Shown one piece after another: positions 6,792 to 9,096 of a stretch of 9,096 nucleotides of DNA. Within the stretch, counting starts at the first letter, position 1. Every line of letters starts with the position of its first letter. Source of the stretch: an uncultured Blautia sp. (lineage in GTDB: Bacteria > Bacillota > Clostridia > Lachnospirales > Lachnospiraceae); assembly GCA_900765525.1 (NCBI GenBank), contig CAAFRY010000251.1, positions 1 through 9,096 of the forward strand, written 5' to 3'. The translations under genes were made by a program, and so were the position numbers. The notes under the pieces are model-generated. The model saw nothing but the letters and a program-made list of their open reading frames with translations. It did not search any database and was not told the origin of the DNA.

Positions 6792-7751
6792 TTGGGAAAG
6801 ATAATGATTATAGGAGCAGCCATTGCAGACGTGCTGGCCCGTCCTGTTGGGCCGGAGGTTTTTAAGACTGGTTCCATGGCTGCAGAAGATATAGTTCTGT
6901 CCACAGGAGGAGACGGACTCAACGAGGCTACGGTTTTAGCCGGGCTGGGGGAAGAACCTTTCTTGTGTACTGTTTTGGGAGAGGACTTTGCAGGAGAAAT
7001 CATAAGGAATCACTGTCAAAGCAAAGGGATTCGCAGGGATTATATCTGCAGTGACAGCACCCTGTCTACAGGAATCAATGTGGTGCTGGTGGAGAAAAAC
7101 GGGGAGAGAAGCTTTCTTACCAATCCTTATGGAACTCTTAGAAATTTAAAGCTTGGGCATATTCCAAATCCTTTTCCTAAGGAGGTAGAGATTCTCTGCC
7201 TGGCCAGTATATTCGTGTCTCCTCATCTGGGAAACCGAGAGCTGACTGCTCTGTTTTCCAGGGCGAAGGACCAGGGTATCTGTGTCTGTGCAGATATGAC
7301 TAAGCGGAAAAACCAGGAAACCGCCTGGGACATGAGGGATAGCCTTTCCTGTGTGGACTATCTTTTTGCCAATCAGGAAGAGGGAGCCCTTCTTACCGGA
7401 AGAGAAGAACCGGAAGAAATAGGGGCAGTGCTTTTAGAATGTGGGGCCGGCTGTGTGATTATCAAACAGGGGGCCAGAGGCTGTTATATCAGAAACAGAG
7501 AAAAAAGCTTTGCCTTGCCTGGGTTCCCGGTGAACTGTGTGGACACCACAGGAGCAGGAGACAGCTTTGCCGCAGGGTTCCTATACGGCCTTTCTAAAGG
7601 TCTGGAGCTTTCTGAGTGCGGTTTGTATGGAAACGCCTGTGGGGCTCTGGCTGTGGAACAGCTGGGAGCCTGCCGGGGCGAGATAAGCCCGGATAAAATA
7701 AAAGAAATCATAGAAGGACAGAGGAGAAAAAATGGAGAAAAAAATTTATGA
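6792..7751 (+). CDS. PfkB family carbohydrate (ribokinase-like) kinase
   Basis: A 319-residue cytoplasmic kinase of the PfkB/ribokinase fold, of usual length. The first family signature is STGGDGLNEATVLAGLG (37-53), where N44 falls in the substrate-binding GGxxxN element; the NxxE motif is N194-E197 (NQEE); and the second signature is DTTGAGDSFAAGF (251-263), with the anion hole GAG and catalytic base D257. It should phosphorylate an alcohol group of a sugar, nucleoside or similar compound using ATP; the substrate cannot be assigned. The start is taken as TTG 6792, with AGGAGG 7 nt upstream and the beta-strand GKIMIIGAA starting at once; ATG 6804 is the alternative but would trim that strand. 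It is unusually rich in Cys (about 14). Its 3' end overlaps the desulfidase gene by 20 bp, implying a shared mRNA and related role. Confidence 0.88.
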   Translation: MGKIMIIGAAIADVLARPVGPEVFKTGSMAAEDIVLSTGGDGLNEATVLAGLGEEPFLCTVLGEDFAGEIIRNHCQSKGIRRDYICSDSTLSTGINVVLVEKNGERSFLTNPYGTLRNLKLGHIPNPFPKEVEILCLASIFVSPHLGNRELTALFSRAKDQGICVCADMTKRKNQETAWDMRDSLSCVDYLFANQEEGALLTGREEPEEIGAVLLECGAGCVIIKQGARGCYIRNREKSFALPGFPVNCVDTTGAGDSFAAGFLYGLSKGLELSECGLYGNACGALAVEQLGACRGEISPDKIKEIIEGQRRKNGEKNL

Positions 7752-9012
7752 CGCTTACACAGAAATTTTAAAGGAAGAGCTGGTTCCTGCCATGGGCTGT
7801 ACAGAGCCTATTGCCATTGCTTATGCTGCAGCCTTGGCCAGAGAAACCCTGGGGCTGCTTCCTGAGAAAGTGACCATAAGCGCCAGTGGAAATATTATCA
7901 AAAACGTAAAAAGCGTGGTAGTTCCCAACACAGGAGGACTCAGAGGAATTGCCGCAGCCGCTGCTGCCGGAATCCGGACAGGGAAAGCAGAAAAAAAGCT
8001 GGAGGTTCTCTCAGAGATAACCAGAGACCAGATTGACCAGATTGCAGATTATTTAAAGGAAACCTCCTTTGAAATCCAGGCCTCTCAGTCTGGCTGTGTC
8101 TTTGATATTCTGGTGGAAGTAATAGGGAAAGGACAGACAGCTTTAGTACGGATTCAGGGACACCACACCAATGTGGTACGGATAGAAAAAAACGGGGATA
8201 TTCTGCTGGGAAAGGAATACTCTGATACAGAGGAAGCCCAGAGAACAGACCGCAGCCTTTTGAATGTGCAGCAAATCATTGACTTTGCCAATGAGGTAAA
8301 GCTGTCAGATGTAAGCGAAACGATAGAACGCCAGATTTCCTATAACAAAGCCATTGCACAGGAGGGGTTAAAAGGAAATTGGGGAGCATCTATTGGAAAG
8401 ATTCTCCTGCAATCCTACGGAAATAGTGTGCAGAACAGGGCTAAGGCTATGGCGGCCGCAGGCTCTGACGCCAGAATGAACGGCTGTGACATGCCGGTGG
8501 TAATAAATTCAGGGAGCGGCAACCAGGGTATGACAGCTTCTCTTCCGGTAATTGTTTACGGGGAAGACATGCAGGTTTCCAGAGAGGTACTTATCCGGGC
8601 CCTGGTGGTATCTAATCTGGTAACCATACATCTGAAATCCGGCATTGGAACTCTGTCCGCTTATTGTGGGGCCATAAGCGCAGGCTGCGGTGCAGGAGCA
8701 GGAATTACCTACCTTTACGGGGGAGGTTACCGGGAAATTGCCCATACTATTGTAAATGCTTTGGCTATTAACTCCGGAGTAGTCTGTGACGGAGCCAAAG
8801 CAAGCTGTGCCGCAAAAATTGCTTCCGCTGTTGAGGCTGGGGTACTTGGCATGAAAATGTACCAGTTTGGCAGCCAGTTCTATGGAGGAGACGGTATTGT
8901 GGCTCCCGGAATCGAGGAAACTATTGAAAATGTAGCGCAGCTGGCCAGAGACGGTATGAGAGAGACGGATAAGAAAATTATTGAAATCATGATACAGAAC
9001 AAGCAGGAATAA
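7732..9012 (+). CDS. L-cysteine desulfidase family protein (UPF0597, CyuA/YhaM/CdsB type)
   Basis: A 426-residue cytoplasmic protein, full length for the UPF0597 family related to the iron-sulfur serine dehydratase alpha chain. Members studied in E. coli (YhaM/CyuA) and Methanocaldococcus break L-cysteine into pyruvate, ammonia and hydrogen sulfide using an oxygen-sensitive [4Fe-4S] cluster. Diagnostic segments are PAMGCTEP (19-26, C23), NSGSGNQG (259-266), a Gly-rich SAYCGAISAGCGAGAG (309-324, C312 and C319) and GVVCDGAKASCAAK (349-362, C352 and C359). The likely cluster ligands are among C23, C312/C319 and C352/C359; exact residues are inferred. GAGGAG (7721-7726) lies 5 nt before the ATG, inside the kinase gene, and the 20-bp overlap suggests translational coupling. 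Relatives may act on other hydroxy or thiol amino acids, so cysteine specificity is probable, not certain. Confidence 0.88.
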   Translation: MEKKIYDAYTEILKEELVPAMGCTEPIAIAYAAALARETLGLLPEKVTISASGNIIKNVKSVVVPNTGGLRGIAAAAAAGIRTGKAEKKLEVLSEITRDQIDQIADYLKETSFEIQASQSGCVFDILVEVIGKGQTALVRIQGHHTNVVRIEKNGDILLGKEYSDTEEAQRTDRSLLNVQQIIDFANEVKLSDVSETIERQISYNKAIAQEGLKGNWGASIGKILLQSYGNSVQNRAKAMAAAGSDARMNGCDMPVVINSGSGNQGMTASLPVIVYGEDMQVSREVLIRALVVSNLVTIHLKSGIGTLSAYCGAISAGCGAGAGITYLYGGGYREIAHTIVNALAINSGVVCDGAKASCAAKIASAVEAGVLGMKMYQFGSQFYGGDGIVAPGIEETIENVAQLARDGMRETDKKIIEIMIQNKQE

Positions 9013-9096
9013 GGCCATGAAAAGCTTGGACAGGCATGTATAAAAAGCCTCTGGATTTCCATACTATTTTTCATATAGAGGAGAGGAAAGGCCTCG
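9013..9096 (+). other. Downstream spacer ending in a Shine-Dalgarno-like purine run
   Basis: No strong hairpin with a U-run follows the desulfidase stop, so transcription may continue. AGAGGAGAGG at 9077-9086 looks like a ribosome binding site for a gene whose start would lie at or just past the window edge. CCTCT (9048-9052) could pair with AGAGG (9077-9081) and hide that site, but a 5-bp stem with a 24-nt loop is weak. The nonapeptide-size frame at 9017-9043 has no ribosome binding site and is not called. Confidence 0.3.

Noticed and set aside
9017..9043. Eight-codon leader peptide frame after the desulfidase
   Set aside because: No ribosome binding site, no run of one amino acid, and no attenuator hairpin follows it.

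Overview
The window reads as chromosomal DNA from an anaerobic, low-to-mid GC Firmicute, most likely a gut clostridium of the Lachnospiraceae type. This is inferred from strong AGGAGG-type ribosome binding sites, tightly packed one-strand operons, a TTG start, and the mix of iron-sulfur flavoenzyme, AbgT transporter and cysteine-desulfidase (UPF0597) families. No species is claimed.

Layout. (1) Positions 1-272 are a very AT-rich non-coding stretch with a near-consensus sigma-A promoter and a perfect 10-bp inverted repeat over its -10 and start point. (2) Positions 273-4956 (+) form a three-gene operon with 19-21 bp gaps: an old-yellow-enzyme/2,4-dienoyl-CoA-reductase-type iron-sulfur flavoprotein, an M20D amidohydrolase, and an AbgT-family transporter. 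(3) A strong bidirectional hairpin terminator lies between the convergent units (4973-5023). (4) Positions 5034-6606 (-) hold a two-gene ABC importer of the SsuBC/TauBC type, ATPase then permease, overlapping by 8 bp and with no substrate-binding protein in view. (5) Positions 6607-6791 are a divergent intergenic region with candidate promoters each way and a small leader before a TTG start. (6) Positions 6792-9012 (+) hold a PfkB-family kinase and an L-cysteine desulfidase-family protein, overlapping by 20 bp. (7) Positions 9013-9096 have no clear terminator and end in a Shine-Dalgarno-like purine run, so another gene may follow.

How the genes may work together. The first operon looks like an uptake, cleavage and reduction route: AbgT imports an N-acyl amino acid or aryl-amide conjugate, the M20D enzyme splits the amide, and the flavoenzyme reduces or demethylates a released organic acid or amine. 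The components are recognisable families; their joint substrate is inference. The ABC pair probably imports a small organic compound (sulfonate, taurine or thiamine-precursor class). The kinase/desulfidase pair is probably co-translated and suggests a link between cysteine or a related amino acid and a phosphorylated metabolite, but neither substrate can be read from the sequence. No CRISPR array, insertion sequence, tRNA, rRNA or phage gene was seen.
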